DNA from: Tetramitus jugosus
Taxonomy: Eukaryota > Heterolobosea > Eutetramitea > Acrasida > Vahlkampfiidae
Direction of reading: 5' to 3'
Assembly: GCA_937625935.1 (NCBI GenBank)
Contig: OW569369.1
Span: 424,900-488,899, forward strand
DNA length: 64,000 bases
Shown: positions 31,560-40,336 of the stretch, piece by piece
Position numbering within the stretch: the first letter of the stretch is position 1
How the letters are laid out: every line of letters starts with the position of its first letter
The notes under the pieces: model-generated
The model's input: only the letters and a program-made list of their open reading frames with translations
What the model was told of the DNA's origin: nothing
Databases searched by the model: none
Translations under genes and position numbers: made by a program

Positions 31560-32761
31560 TACACTCCAAGACGCAGTTGGTCCAACTTGTTCAACAAATT
31601 TTGAATTCGCTCGATTTGTTTCTTTCGATGTCGTTTCACTTCATCGTCACCAACAACGGTATCCAACTTCAGCATCTCTCTGGTCAACATCTCGTCACAC
31701 CATTTGATCTTATACTCATACTTGTCTTTCGGTAGGTTTCGTCTGGTTTCGTCTGTCAACAAATTATGAACTTCCTTCTCGATATCAGAAATATTGTGCG
31801 AAATCTTCTCAATTTCCATTATTTGCTGCAACTTAAGCTCCAGATCTTCCTTGGATTCTCCTTCTTCTGCTATGCCTTCCTCATTCGATTCTGTATCAAA
31901 GCTCTCAAGATCTTGTTCCGCTGTCTGTTGATATTGACCTCGCTTGTCTCGTTTCGTCTTCTTTTGCTTGAGCTTTGGCTTTTGAGTTGCATTACTTGGT
32001 CGAGATTGGCGTTTGGATTGATCCAACGGTATCTTGTGATGATGCAAATCACCACCAAAAGGCTGTTCCTGACCACCTTGTTGTTCTGCTCTATTGATTG
32101 CTACTCGATTCACATTTGCTGCTTGCTCTTGTTCTCCTTCGTCCTCCGATGAGGAATACACCTGTGATTGATTCGTTGATCTTCTTGAGAATGGTGATGT
32201 TGTCATTCCTTTGGCAATGCGCTGTCCCGTGTTGGACAGGAAAGATGTATTGGGGTTGTTGGTAGCAGAGGTCAATGGTTGCGGTGGTGGTGTCAAGGGT
32301 TCTCGTGCACTCATCTCCTGACTCTTCTTCACCTTTTTAGGTGGTTCAATCTCTTCTCGGTAGATTTTTGCCGGATAGGGTCTGCTCTGTGCCTGGATGG
32401 TCTGGTCCGAATTTTGATCTTGTTGAGGTTGTGACTGTGCTTGTAGTTGCTGTTCTTGTTCGTTGTCAGTGACCCAAATTTTTCTCGTACCACCACCACT
32501 ACCGAATGTCTGAGCAGGAGGTGATACTACCTTGTTCAGTGGAACTACGCGCTCTTCTTCATCTTCCATTGATTGTTCATCAATCTCGTTTTGAGTGGTT
32601 GTGCGCATTGTTGCTTCATCAGGCACTAACCTCTGGTTCGCATACTTTTTGGGCGCCAGACCATAGCGCTGACTCCAAGGTCTCCTTTTCTGCGCGGACA
32701 ATGGTTGTGTCACATCATCCAAAGTATGGTGATGCTCCCTTCTCGAATGATCGTTTCCCAT
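31559..32761 (-). CDS. BAG-domain co-chaperone with predicted N-myristoylation
   Basis: A 400-aa protein. The last 75-80 residues (from about 322) form a BAG domain: ISDIEKEVHNLL..., then EMLTREMLKLDTVVGDDEVKRHRKKQIERIQNLLNKLDQL. BAG domains bind the Hsp70 ATPase domain and promote nucleotide exchange. The N-terminus MGNDHSRR fits the MGxxxS myristoylation consensus, so membrane attachment is plausible. The middle is Gln/Pro/Ser-rich and disordered. AATAAA (31554-31559, minus strand) overlaps the stop codon. The start is the first ATG, supported by the myristoylation motif. Confidence 0.82.
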   Translation of the reverse strand: MGNDHSRREHHHTLDDVTQPLSAQKRRPWSQRYGLAPKKYANQRLVPDEATMRTTTQNEIDEQSMEDEEERVVPLNKVVSPPAQTFGSGGGTRKIWVTDNEQEQQLQAQSQPQQDQNSDQTIQAQSRPYPAKIYREEIEPPKKVKKSQEMSAREPLTPPPQPLTSATNNPNTSFLSNTGQRIAKGMTTSPFSRRSTNQSQVYSSSEDEGEQEQAANVNRVAINRAEQQGGQEQPFGGDLHHHKIPLDQSKRQSRPSNATQKPKLKQKKTKRDKRGQYQQTAEQDLESFDTESNEEGIAEEGESKEDLELKLQQIMEIEKISHNISDIEKEVHNLLTDETRRNLPKDKYEYKIKWCDEMLTREMLKLDTVVGDDEVKRHRKKQIERIQNLLNKLDQLRLGV

Positions 32762-33330
32762 TTTTTTTTAACCTCTTGATGATTTGTTTGTATCCGATAA
32801 GAATTTCCTTGTACGTGATACGAGTTGTTTCTTACAATGAGTTGTGTTCCGCAAAAAATAATACTTTTTCGAACATGAACTATTTTGGATAAATACTCCT
32901 ACCGGAGGTGACCACAAAATCGAGTGTGCCATTTTGTTGGTTGGGATATCCTCAATTGAGTTGCCTTGTTGCCGGCCTCAATGGTATCTTCATTTGGTCA
33001 GCAATATTCATTAAATATTGTGATGTTTGAAGGAACGTGTGTTTCAATATGAGATCAATCCCGTTGATCGCAATCGCAACATTCAATTCGGTGAGATCGA
33101 ATGTACTACAGTCTCAAAGAACCAATCGGTTGGCAATTTGCTTTCGAAATCGGTCCTGATCTCCCGCTTCATCGGCCACGTGCCACCCTCGAGGTTTTCA
33201 CACACGACGGATAATTGCGATCAACGAACGGCACACACCCACACGAACCCTCACAAAAAATTCGGATATCTCGAAACGCAAAAGCAAACAACAACAACAA
33301 CTACAACACAACGTCACAACATAACACAAT
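32762..33330. other. Divergent promoter region, BAG and S-adenosylhomocysteinase genes
   Basis: About 570 bp with no convincing gene. The last 60 bp before 33331 is an A/C-rich leader of the type seen before other well-expressed genes here. Confidence 0.5.
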
Positions 33331-34755
33331 ATGTCCTCCACAACAACTCAAACCGTTACCATTGACCACTGGGTCGCAGACATGAGCTTGGCTGATTTTG
33401 GCCGCAAGGAAATTCTCCTCGCTGAGAATGAAATGCCTGGCTTGATGGCTTGCCGTTCCAAGTATGGTAATGAGAAGCCTTTGAAGGGTGTTAGAATCAT
33501 GGGATCCTTGCACATGACCATTCAAACTGCTGTCTTGATTGAGACTTTGGCTGCTTTGGGCGCTGATTTGAGATGGTGCTCTTGCAACATTTTCTCCACT
33601 CAAGATCACGCAGCTGCTGCTGTCGTTGCTGGTGGTATTCCAGTCTTTGCCTTCAAGGGTGAAAGTTTGGAAGAATACTGGGATTGCACCTGGAGAGCCT
33701 TGAGATTTGGCCCAGATCAAGGTCCACAATTGATTGTTGATGATGGTGGTGATGCAACCATGTTGTTGCACAGAGGCTTCAAGGCTGAAAAGGACGCAAG
33801 CATCTTGGAACAAAACAATGACATTGAAGAGATGGCTATTGTCAACCAATTGATCAAGAGAATTTTGGTTGAAGAGCCAGGTATCTTTGCCAAGATTGTT
33901 CCACAAATCAAGGGTGTCTCCGAGGAAACCACCACTGGTGTCCACAGATTGTATCAAATGTTGAAGGCTGGTGAATTGTTGTTCCCTGCTATCAACGTTA
34001 ACGACGCTGTCACCAAGTCCAAGTTTGACAATGTCTATGGTTGCAGACACTCCTTGGTCGATGGTATCATGAGAGCTACTGATGTCATGTTGGCCGGTAA
34101 GATTTGCGTTGTCTGTGGTTTCGGTGATGTCGGTAAGGGATCTGCTGAATCCTTGAGAGCTCAAGGTGCTAGAGTCATTGTTACTGAAATTGACCCAATC
34201 TGTGCTTTGCAAGCTATGATGGCTGGTTATGACGTCAAGACTATTGAAGACGCTTTGCCAGAAGCTGAAGTTTTTGTTACCGCTACCGGAAACAAGGACA
34301 TTATCACCATTGAACACATGGCCAAGATGAGAAACCAAGCCATCGTCTGTAACATTGGTCACTTTGACAATGAAATTGACACTGCTGCTTTGAAGAAGTA
34401 CCCTGGTATCCAGAGAATTAACATTAAGCCTCAAGTTGACCAATGGGTCTTCCCTGATGGTCACTCCATCCTCTTGTTGGCTGAAGGTAGACTTGTCAAC
34501 TTGGGTTGTGCCACTGGTCACCCATCTTTTGTCATGTCTTGCTCTTTCACCAACCAAACCCTTGCTCAACTCTCCTTGTGGAAGGAAGACTACAAGCTCG
34601 GTGTTTACACCATGCCAAAGAAGTTGGACGAAGAAGTTGCCAGACTTCATTTGGCCAAGTTGGGTGCTAAGTTGACAAAGTTGAGCGCTGACCAAGCTGA
34701 ATACATTGGTGTTCCTCAAGAAGGTCCATACAAGAATGACGAATACAGATATTAA
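33331..34755 (+). CDS. ahcY: S-adenosylhomocysteinase
   Basis: A 474-aa adenosylhomocysteinase, which splits S-adenosylhomocysteine into adenosine and homocysteine and so relieves inhibition of methyltransferases. Visible: [20 protein letters not shown]-like substrate block (in the form [10 protein letters not shown]), [13 protein letters not shown], the NAD-binding [28 protein letters not shown], and the C-terminal [10 protein letters not shown] with its NAD-contacting Lys/Tyr. It carries the roughly 40-residue insert (about 155-195) present in plant and bacterial enzymes and absent from the human one. Strong codon bias suggests high expression. Cytosolic, homotetrameric by family. Confidence 0.97.
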   Translation: MSSTTTQTVTIDHWVADMSLADFGRKEILLAENEMPGLMACRSKYGNEKPLKGVRIMGSLHMTIQTAVLIETLAALGADLRWCSCNIFSTQDHAAAAVVAGGIPVFAFKGESLEEYWDCTWRALRFGPDQGPQLIVDDGGDATMLLHRGFKAEKDASILEQNNDIEEMAIVNQLIKRILVEEPGIFAKIVPQIKGVSEETTTGVHRLYQMLKAGELLFPAINVNDAVTKSKFDNVYGCRHSLVDGIMRATDVMLAGKICVVCGFGDVGKGSAESLRAQGARVIVTEIDPICALQAMMAGYDVKTIEDALPEAEVFVTATGNKDIITIEHMAKMRNQAIVCNIGHFDNEIDTAALKKYPGIQRINIKPQVDQWVFPDGHSILLLAEGRLVNLGCATGHPSFVMSCSFTNQTLAQLSLWKEDYKLGVYTMPKKLDEEVARLHLAKLGAKLTKLSADQAEYIGVPQEGPYKNDEYRY

Positions 34756-34898
34756 ATTGCTGGCTCGTTTTTCATTTCTCAACAGTGCATTGTTATTTAT
34801 TGTGTTCTGTTATTATTATTACAACAACGCAATACAAATTGGCGCCTTGCCCATACTACAATTTTCTCCATGAAAACTTGAAGAAAGTAGCTTTTTGA

Positions 34899-35753
34899 AT
34901 GGAGTCAACGAGTTATCCTGTTCCCTATCTTCCATCGAGCAATCCTTTTGTTTTCTACTCTTGGGTTTCCTATGAGCAGCTATTGGAAAGCACAAAGCAT
35001 GCACTGTACGTTTATAGCGTATTGAATGCTCTTGTATGTCATGACATCATTTCAGAAACATCTTTATTCATCACATCTAACACTCAAGATGATACACTCA
35101 GAACACACCCACAAAAATTTTTGAACAGATCATGAGCCATGACGAATACAGAGTCAGATTTCAAATCAAAGATTCGAACGCGACTGTGCTAGAGGGAATA
35201 GGACGACACCAAGAGAGGAAAGTGGCAGAGAAGGTCGCTGCTGGACAACTGTTGCAGGCGCTACATCCTCAATTTCAGGGAGATTTGTATAGAATATTGC
35301 TCCATTTGGATTACCGGCTTGAACGATCGGATCGAAGAAGCATTCGTTCCATCCTGCCAGTTCACTTAAGACCAATGAACCCTATCTTGTACAATCCTAG
35401 TTTTTGTACGACGATGAAAGGCCATCAGTGTTTTCTGGATCCAGTGCAATTGTTGAATCAATACTGTATTCGGTAAGTTTTTGAATTGTCTAACAATTGC
35501 ACAACAGTGAACACCGCTAACTCTGATTCGATGCAGAAACAACTTGACCTTTCCCACAGTAACACTCTCCAAAGAGTATGTGAAGAATGGGCAAGATTAT
35601 TCGCAAATATCTGCTTTCACTTGGAGAGTCAATATGTGTTTGCATAACTACTCGCGAGGATGTGTGTTTTTTAGTGAAGGGATGGATAACAACATCAAGA
35701 AAGGTATTGCAGATTGGAGTGTATTGTTCAATAGAAGAAGTCACCGTCGCTAA
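34899..35753 (+). CDS. Small double-stranded-RNA-binding protein (three exons)
   Basis: Exons 34899-35033, 35129-35472 and 35537-35753; introns of 95 bp (GTATGT...AACAG) and 64 bp (GTAAGT...TGCAG); 231 aa. A stop codon lies immediately before the ATG. Residues about 46-90 carry the C-terminal half of a dsRNA-binding motif: YRVRFQIKDSN, a glycine turn (LEGIGRHQERK) and the helix AEKVAAGQLLQAL with the conserved basic residues. The N-terminal helix of the fold would come from exon 1 and is less clear. The C-terminal third is unassigned. No RNase III, helicase or deaminase domain is seen. AATAAA lies at about 35854. Confidence 0.65.
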
Positions 35754-35868
35754 CAACATTCAAACAGCTAAGATGGAAGCATCAACTTGCATGCTTTTCA
35801 ATTTGATTCCTCAAGTTTCATCTTTGCTTGAGATACATTGTATTTTACAGGTCAATAAACCAAAACAT

Positions 35869-35956
35869 AGGCCCCACCGGGGATTGAACCCGGGACCCCT
35901 GGCTTTCTGATCGTATTTGATACGAGGCCAGTGCACTACCTCTGTGCTATAAGGCC
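35869..35956 (-). tRNA. tRNA-Thr (CGT) with 16-bp intron
   Basis: Read on the minus strand: acceptor GGCCTTA/TGGGGCC (two G-U pairs), D-arm GCAC/GTGC, anticodon stem CTGGC/GCCAG. The loop is CTCGTA, a 16-nt intron, then A; this places anticodon CGT (reads ACG) at the standard site with the intron after position 37. T-arm CCGGG-TTCAATC-CCCGG. The intron contains ATACGA, which pairs with the anticodon region TCGTAT. A retrotransposon sits 54 bp upstream of its 5' end. Confidence 0.93.
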
Positions 35957-35996
35957 ATCTGTCAATTATGTAAAATAACACAATTTTGAAAAAAAG

Positions 35997-36010
35997 AGAA
36001 AAACAGGAAT
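35997..36010 (+). repeat. 14-bp target-site duplication, left copy
   Basis: AGAAAAACAGGAAT, exactly repeated at 36638-36651 on the far side of the retrotransposon. Confidence 0.85.
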
Positions 36011-36500
36011 GCTGGAATGGTTCCAGCTTCAAGTCAGAAGTGGTACTCTCCACACGGAGGAAGTTGTTCGGTGTCTTTATAACACTGGCACCGAGCCCTC
36101 AATGTGTGTCTGGTGTAACAAAGAACCCGAAAGTGTGCTGCACTGCCTTATTCGATGCTCAAGGGCTGTGTATGCAAGAAGATGTCTAGCCTTGACAGTC
36201 AGTAAGGAGCTTACCAGCATGGGTGTGTCCTGTATCGACATATGGTTCGATAATGTGCGACTGAAGGATGGCAAGATGGAAAGGCGTCCTTTGCGACGGA
36301 CGAGTAGAGAATTTCTGAAGGGTATGATGGGCATAGAAACAAACGCCATCGAAGAGGTCACCAACGGACTGGTAGAGACTGGGATCAAAACAACAGATGC
36401 CGGTAAGAAAGCAAGAACCTTTGTGAATGGGGTGAAACGGAGATGTCTCACGACTCTCCTTCACCTCTTCACCGCAACAAAAGCGAAACAACAGCAATGA
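36011..36500 (+). pseudogene. Reverse-transcriptase C-terminal fragment with zinc-binding motif
   Basis: About 162 codons open from the 5' junction to TGA. The motif MCVWCNKEPESVLHCLIRCS is the zf-RVT zinc-binding site (C-x2-C...H-x4-C) at the end of LINE polyproteins, preceded by LQVRSGTLHTEE. The polymerase and endonuclease domains are missing because of 5' truncation. An ATG at 36009 spans the insertion junction by chance. Not expected to be autonomous. Confidence 0.8.
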
Positions 36501-36565
36501 CGCTCTGCGAGCGTCATTGGGAATTAACCAGACGACCAAGAGCCATCGCTCAAAGAGCGATGGCT
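36495..36565 (+). other. Twin perfect hairpins in the retrotransposon 3' end
   Basis: Hairpin 1 at 36495-36519 pairs CAATGACGCTC with GAGCGTCATTG around a TGC loop and includes the stop codon. Hairpin 2 at 36541-36565 pairs AGCCATCGCTC with GAGCGATGGCT around AAA. Each has 11 bp with no mismatch. Likely 3'-end structures for reverse-transcriptase recognition. Confidence 0.8.
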
Positions 36566-36637
36566 GATGAAAATGTATTGAGAATAAAGTGAGCAACCGC
36601 AATGGTTGTATTTAAAAAAAAAAAAAAAAAAAAAAAA

Positions 36638-36651
36638 AGAAAAACAGGAAT
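36638..36651 (+). repeat. 14-bp target-site duplication, right copy
   Basis: AGAAAAACAGGAAT directly after the poly(A) run; its first A cannot be told apart from the tail. Confidence 0.85.
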
Positions 36652-36754
36652 TTTACGCACGTAGCGTGTTGCTCTGGGACCTCATCTTTTTTGGTTTCAG
36701 ACATCACATGTTGTTATTTGTGAATTTTGATATGTCAACCTACTTTTTTTCAGA

Positions 36755-38785
36755 ATGCAAACAAAATTATTGATCACAGGCAAAGCACGCAGAGAGCTCG
36801 AACAATTATCATTACAATGTTCCAATATTCTCTCCTTGTCCAGAGACTCTTGTTGGGAGCAATGTGAAGTGATCATCTCTGATTCAGGTTTGATCGAGAA
36901 AAAAGAACCATCAACAGTGATGACCCCTGATCAAGTCCTACTGCCATATGAGTGTGAATATTCATTGTTGCCACCTGTCATGACAGATTACTTTGATCGT
37001 GTGCAAACAGAGACGCACATGATCTTTACAATGAAACATTTGATGCACCGTCGATTGAGACTATTTGACCAATATTTTTCCATTTTCTATGGCTGTGAGA
37101 AGTGTTGGTGGTACAAGCACAAATCGTTTTTCAACCCCAGAGATTTGAAATCCATTTTGTTTGATCAAACAAATACGACGAACAATGATATTGTGATTGA
37201 TGAGCAAAAGGCACTTATTCTCACGTGGTTAAATGAACCTGTATTGGCAAATATTGATAGTGGCGAAAATGGTGGTGCTGATGACCGTGACACACAAGTT
37301 GCATTGCTGCAATTTAAGAGAGTTCTCAATCTCAAGTTGGGTACCATTTATTTCTATGAACGAGATTATGAGCACGCTCAGATCATGTTTGATCAATTTT
37401 TGAGTTCAAGGATCAAAGTGAATGGATGGAATGGCGAGACGGAGATACGGATGATAGAAGAATATATGAATCTGTGGTTGAGTGTTGTCTTGGGATTGAT
37501 GCATCGACACAACTTATCATTTCAAAAATCGTTTGACAGTTTTTACTGTGCCTTAACAAACGATCGATTGTGGAAACAGTTTTACGAACAATATGACAAT
37601 AGAACTGGTCAGGCAGATGATGACACAGGTATTGTTGAATTTAGAAAGCATATTGCATATTCAATGCAATTAATAAGATCCGGATTGTGGTATTGGATGG
37701 GTATCGTGTGTGAGGACTTGAAGTATATGGTATGGGCTGTACAATGCTATCAAGCCTGCTTAAAGTTTATCATGAAAGAATCAGCAATTGCATCAATGGA
37801 GCACATTTTTGTTAATATTGCTGTCGTGTATTTGAGGTTAGCAGAGAATTATAGAAGCATTGTGGACAGTGGGATAGATGTCAATGGTCATCGTGGAAAC
37901 TCCTTCATTCTACATTTATACACACGATCCTATGAGCAATATGGAGTGGAGAATCCGAATTTGCTCATTCAAATATCTCCATTTAGAATTCAGTACCAGC
38001 AAGCTGTCATCGCCATACGGATAGCCAAAATGTTGTATGTTCAAGAGCAGTTTCAAGATAGTGTTCATTTTTTGAAACGAGCAGAGACTCGATTATTGCA
38101 GATTCGGTATATAGAAACGCAGGGAGAAGGATCAGAGTACGCAATAACGGATTACCTTCATGATCTTCATCGAACTATAGCAATTACTTACTGTCGCTTG
38201 GGAAAGATTGCTGAAGCGGGTAGATATGTAAAATTTCCCGTGTCAAATTCTAGTCCTGACTTGGTACCACAAGTAGGTTTGACATATGAGCAACAGTTGA
38301 ATGCCATCAAACAAAGAAAGAAACGAGGAACGTTGGAGAGGAAGGCATATGCCCGAGCAGTCGTTGAGCAAGAACATCCCATCAGTTACATATCCTTATT
38401 GATGATTGCTTTTATCAGGAAGGATATCACTTTATCACAAATAGTCCTTGACGCGATACTTGCCACACGGAATGAGCCGTTGTTTTCTCCAATGCCAATA
38501 GTCATATGGCAGCACATTATATCTCATGTTACTATGCAGAGCAATTATAAGCAAGCGCAGTTACTCATGAGTAAGTGTCTGATATTCCACAAGGATTATT
38601 CTCTGGGGTGGTATGTATTGTTATTGCTTTCGGTCTTGTGTAATGATACAACGTTCATCATTGGGAGTTATCAACAGCTGATGCGATTGACTCCTGGTGC
38701 GCCAATTATGAAGTTTTGGACGTACATCCTACGAGAGATGAGTCTACTAACGAACCATGAACCTCATCTCTTATCCAAGCTGTAA
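36755..38785 (+). CDS. TPR-like helical-repeat protein
   Basis: A 676-aa protein made mostly of helix pairs, including YERDYEHAQIMFDQFLSS, YMVWAVQCYQACLKFIM, YVQEQFQDSVHFLKRAETRL and YKQAQLLMSKCLIFHKDYS, which have TPR-like spacing of small and aromatic residues. No other domain. The start is doubtful: the ATG is preceded by a T-rich run ending in CAG, an intron-acceptor look-alike, so an upstream exon disrupted by or lying before the retrotransposon cannot be excluded. The stop lies 15 bp from the convergent CFAP73-like stop, and its AATAAA (38790-38795) sits in that gap. Confidence 0.68.
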   Translation: MQTKLLITGKARRELEQLSLQCSNILSLSRDSCWEQCEVIISDSGLIEKKEPSTVMTPDQVLLPYECEYSLLPPVMTDYFDRVQTETHMIFTMKHLMHRRLRLFDQYFSIFYGCEKCWWYKHKSFFNPRDLKSILFDQTNTTNNDIVIDEQKALILTWLNEPVLANIDSGENGGADDRDTQVALLQFKRVLNLKLGTIYFYERDYEHAQIMFDQFLSSRIKVNGWNGETEIRMIEEYMNLWLSVVLGLMHRHNLSFQKSFDSFYCALTNDRLWKQFYEQYDNRTGQADDDTGIVEFRKHIAYSMQLIRSGLWYWMGIVCEDLKYMVWAVQCYQACLKFIMKESAIASMEHIFVNIAVVYLRLAENYRSIVDSGIDVNGHRGNSFILHLYTRSYEQYGVENPNLLIQISPFRIQYQQAVIAIRIAKMLYVQEQFQDSVHFLKRAETRLLQIRYIETQGEGSEYAITDYLHDLHRTIAITYCRLGKIAEAGRYVKFPVSNSSPDLVPQVGLTYEQQLNAIKQRKKRGTLERKAYARAVVEQEHPISYISLLMIAFIRKDITLSQIVLDAILATRNEPLFSPMPIVIWQHIISHVTMQSNYKQAQLLMSKCLIFHKDYSLGWYVLLLLSVLCNDTTFIIGSYQQLMRLTPGAPIMKFWTYILREMSLLTNHEPHLLSKL

Positions 38786-38789
38786 TTGC

Positions 38790-38795
38790 AATAAA
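38790..38795 (+). terminator. Poly(A) signal AATAAA in a 15-bp convergent gap
   Basis: Hexamer 5 bp after the TPR-like gene stop and before the stop of the opposing CFAP73-like gene, so cleavage must fall inside the opposing coding region. Confidence 0.6.
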
Positions 38796-38800
38796 TTCCA

Positions 38801-40250
38801 TCAAGAGTTTTTACTGGACATGGAATCACTGGCCGCTTGTTTGATGTACAAAAGATCCAACAGTCTCAGTTGGATAATATCCAATTGCTGAAGTGGATCC
38901 ATTTCTTCGACTTTGACCTTACGACCCACCTTGTACATTCTGGTCATGTCACACCTGGCGCTCAGATTCCTGATGCTCATTTCTAGGTTTCCAATCAGTC
39001 TTTCTGTCCTTGTTTTGAGTCTGTCTTGAACCAAGAAAAGATCTTCCTTCGATCTCCTCTCCTTTTGTATTCTATCCAGTTCTTTTCTTGTTTGAACTAG
39101 TTGGGAGTTCAATTCAAATATCTTGTTTTGCCTGTCTTCTTTCTCCTTCTTGACTCGATAATTGATAGACATTGTTTCCTGTTTACTCTTCTCAATCTCT
39201 GACTTTAAGTGATTGTTGGCGTACATTAACCGTTCATATCGTTCCACAATCTTCTCTATTTCAGAAAATGATGATTCGGTTTTGCACACCGATTCTAAGT
39301 AAAACTGAAATTGCATCATCTCATCTATAGCAGCGGTCCATGAGTGTCAGATATCAGGAATATTCTAATACGAAGTGAGAAAAATTCTGCGAATACAACA
39401 ACATACTCAATTGTTTCTCTAATTGTTGTCGTGTGTCTGATAGTCCTTCTATTTCGGTTGTTATCTCTTCCATTTGATCTTGGAGAAGTTGGTTCTGTTT
39501 GGCTTCGTCTTCAGCTTTCCTATGAAACTTTTGGTATTGCCCATTAGCTTGTTTCTCATGCATACGCATTGATTCAATCTTCTCAAAAAGTTCCACTCGC
39601 TGATTCTTCAAGTTTTCTTCTCTCAATTGCAAAGTCGCTTCCATATCTTCAAAAAACTGTCGCTTCTGTTGGAACTCTTCTTGTATCTCTCTCATTTTAC
39701 TCTCTTTCAATTGAAGTTCGACACTCTGAGGCAAATTCTTTCGTCGAAGTTCACTCTGGATCTGATAGTTCTCATCTTTCTGTTCTTTCAACTTCGTCTG
39801 TCGCTCCTCCTTGCGGTTTTGTTTTCCAATTACCTCAACATCAGAAACCTTTGCTTGAGTGGTGATGAAGAACTCATTTGTTGAAAGTTCATTGTTGTTG
39901 ACGATCAATGGATCGACATTAATTCGATTCCTGTTCCAATCTGCCGAAATGTTTTCTTCATCTTCATCATCATCGTAGATGGCTTCAGCCGCTACATTAT
40001 CCAATGTTCTGTTCACAGTTCTCTTTCTAGTAATTCCAGAGTTCGATCTACCAGTAACATGTCTTTTAGTTTCTTCGGCTGGCAATCGATGTTTGTCCGT
40101 GTCTCTTCTTGGTGATTTGTCTGTCGTACTTCCAACTGTTATTCCATTGATGGAACGACATCTGGCTATGGAAGCAACAGCTGTGATGGGAGTGTACTTT
40201 TGTAGAGCTTCGATTCCCAAACTCTCTTCTTCATCGAACAAATCATTCAT
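38801..40250 (-). CDS. CFAP73/CCDC42-family flagellar coiled-coil protein
   Basis: Exons 40250-39407 and 39324-38801 with an 82-bp intron (GTATGT...CTATAG), giving 455 aa. The C-terminal 280 residues are coiled coil with the DUF4200 pattern: LREENLKNQRVELFEKIESM, a YQKFHRKAEDEAKQNQLL heptad block, then across the splice MMQFQFYLESVCKTES and IEKIVERYERLM. CFAP73 is part of the MIA complex that controls flagellar inner dynein arms; CCDC42 acts in sperm tails. The N-terminal 150 residues are charged and specific to this protein. It is divergent from TBC1D32 across 86 bp. Confidence 0.75.
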
Positions 40251-40336
40251 TCTTCTTTCTTCTCAAATTCTGGCGCCATGAAGATCTGTTTACGAGGAGG
40301 GAAAAGAGAAGAGGAAGGAGAAAAACGAGCTAAACT
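40251..40336. promoter_or_regulatory. 86-bp bidirectional promoter between two ciliary genes
   Basis: Start codons of the CFAP73-like gene (40250, minus) and TBC1D32 (40337, plus) are only 86 bp apart, so both 5' UTRs and promoters must lie here. A GGAGGGAAAAG/GAGGAAGGAG purine stretch is visible; no known factor site assigned. Confidence 0.6.

Larger units (their letters stand above)
36011..36637 (+). mobile_element. 5'-truncated non-LTR (LINE-type) retrotransposon
   Basis: About 627 bp inserted between two copies of a 14-bp direct repeat and ending in a 25-bp poly(A) run (36614-36638). The coding part is the C-terminal end of a reverse-transcriptase polyprotein, ending at 36500. The 3' untranslated part (36501-36613) has two perfect 11-bp-stem hairpins and a third short one. 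No LTRs or terminal inverted repeats. All are hallmarks of target-primed reverse transcription that stopped early. Base composition is more GC-rich than the flanks. The exact TSD, intact frame and uninterrupted poly(A) suggest a young insertion. Confidence 0.85.

Noticed and set aside
33301-34782. 493-codon antisense frame across the S-adenosylhomocysteinase gene
   Set aside because: Shadow caused by strong codon bias in the sense gene; no known domain on the antisense strand.
35986-36189. Overlapping 67-codon frame at the retrotransposon junction
   Set aside because: It is out of frame with the zf-RVT motif and crosses the target duplication; accidental.
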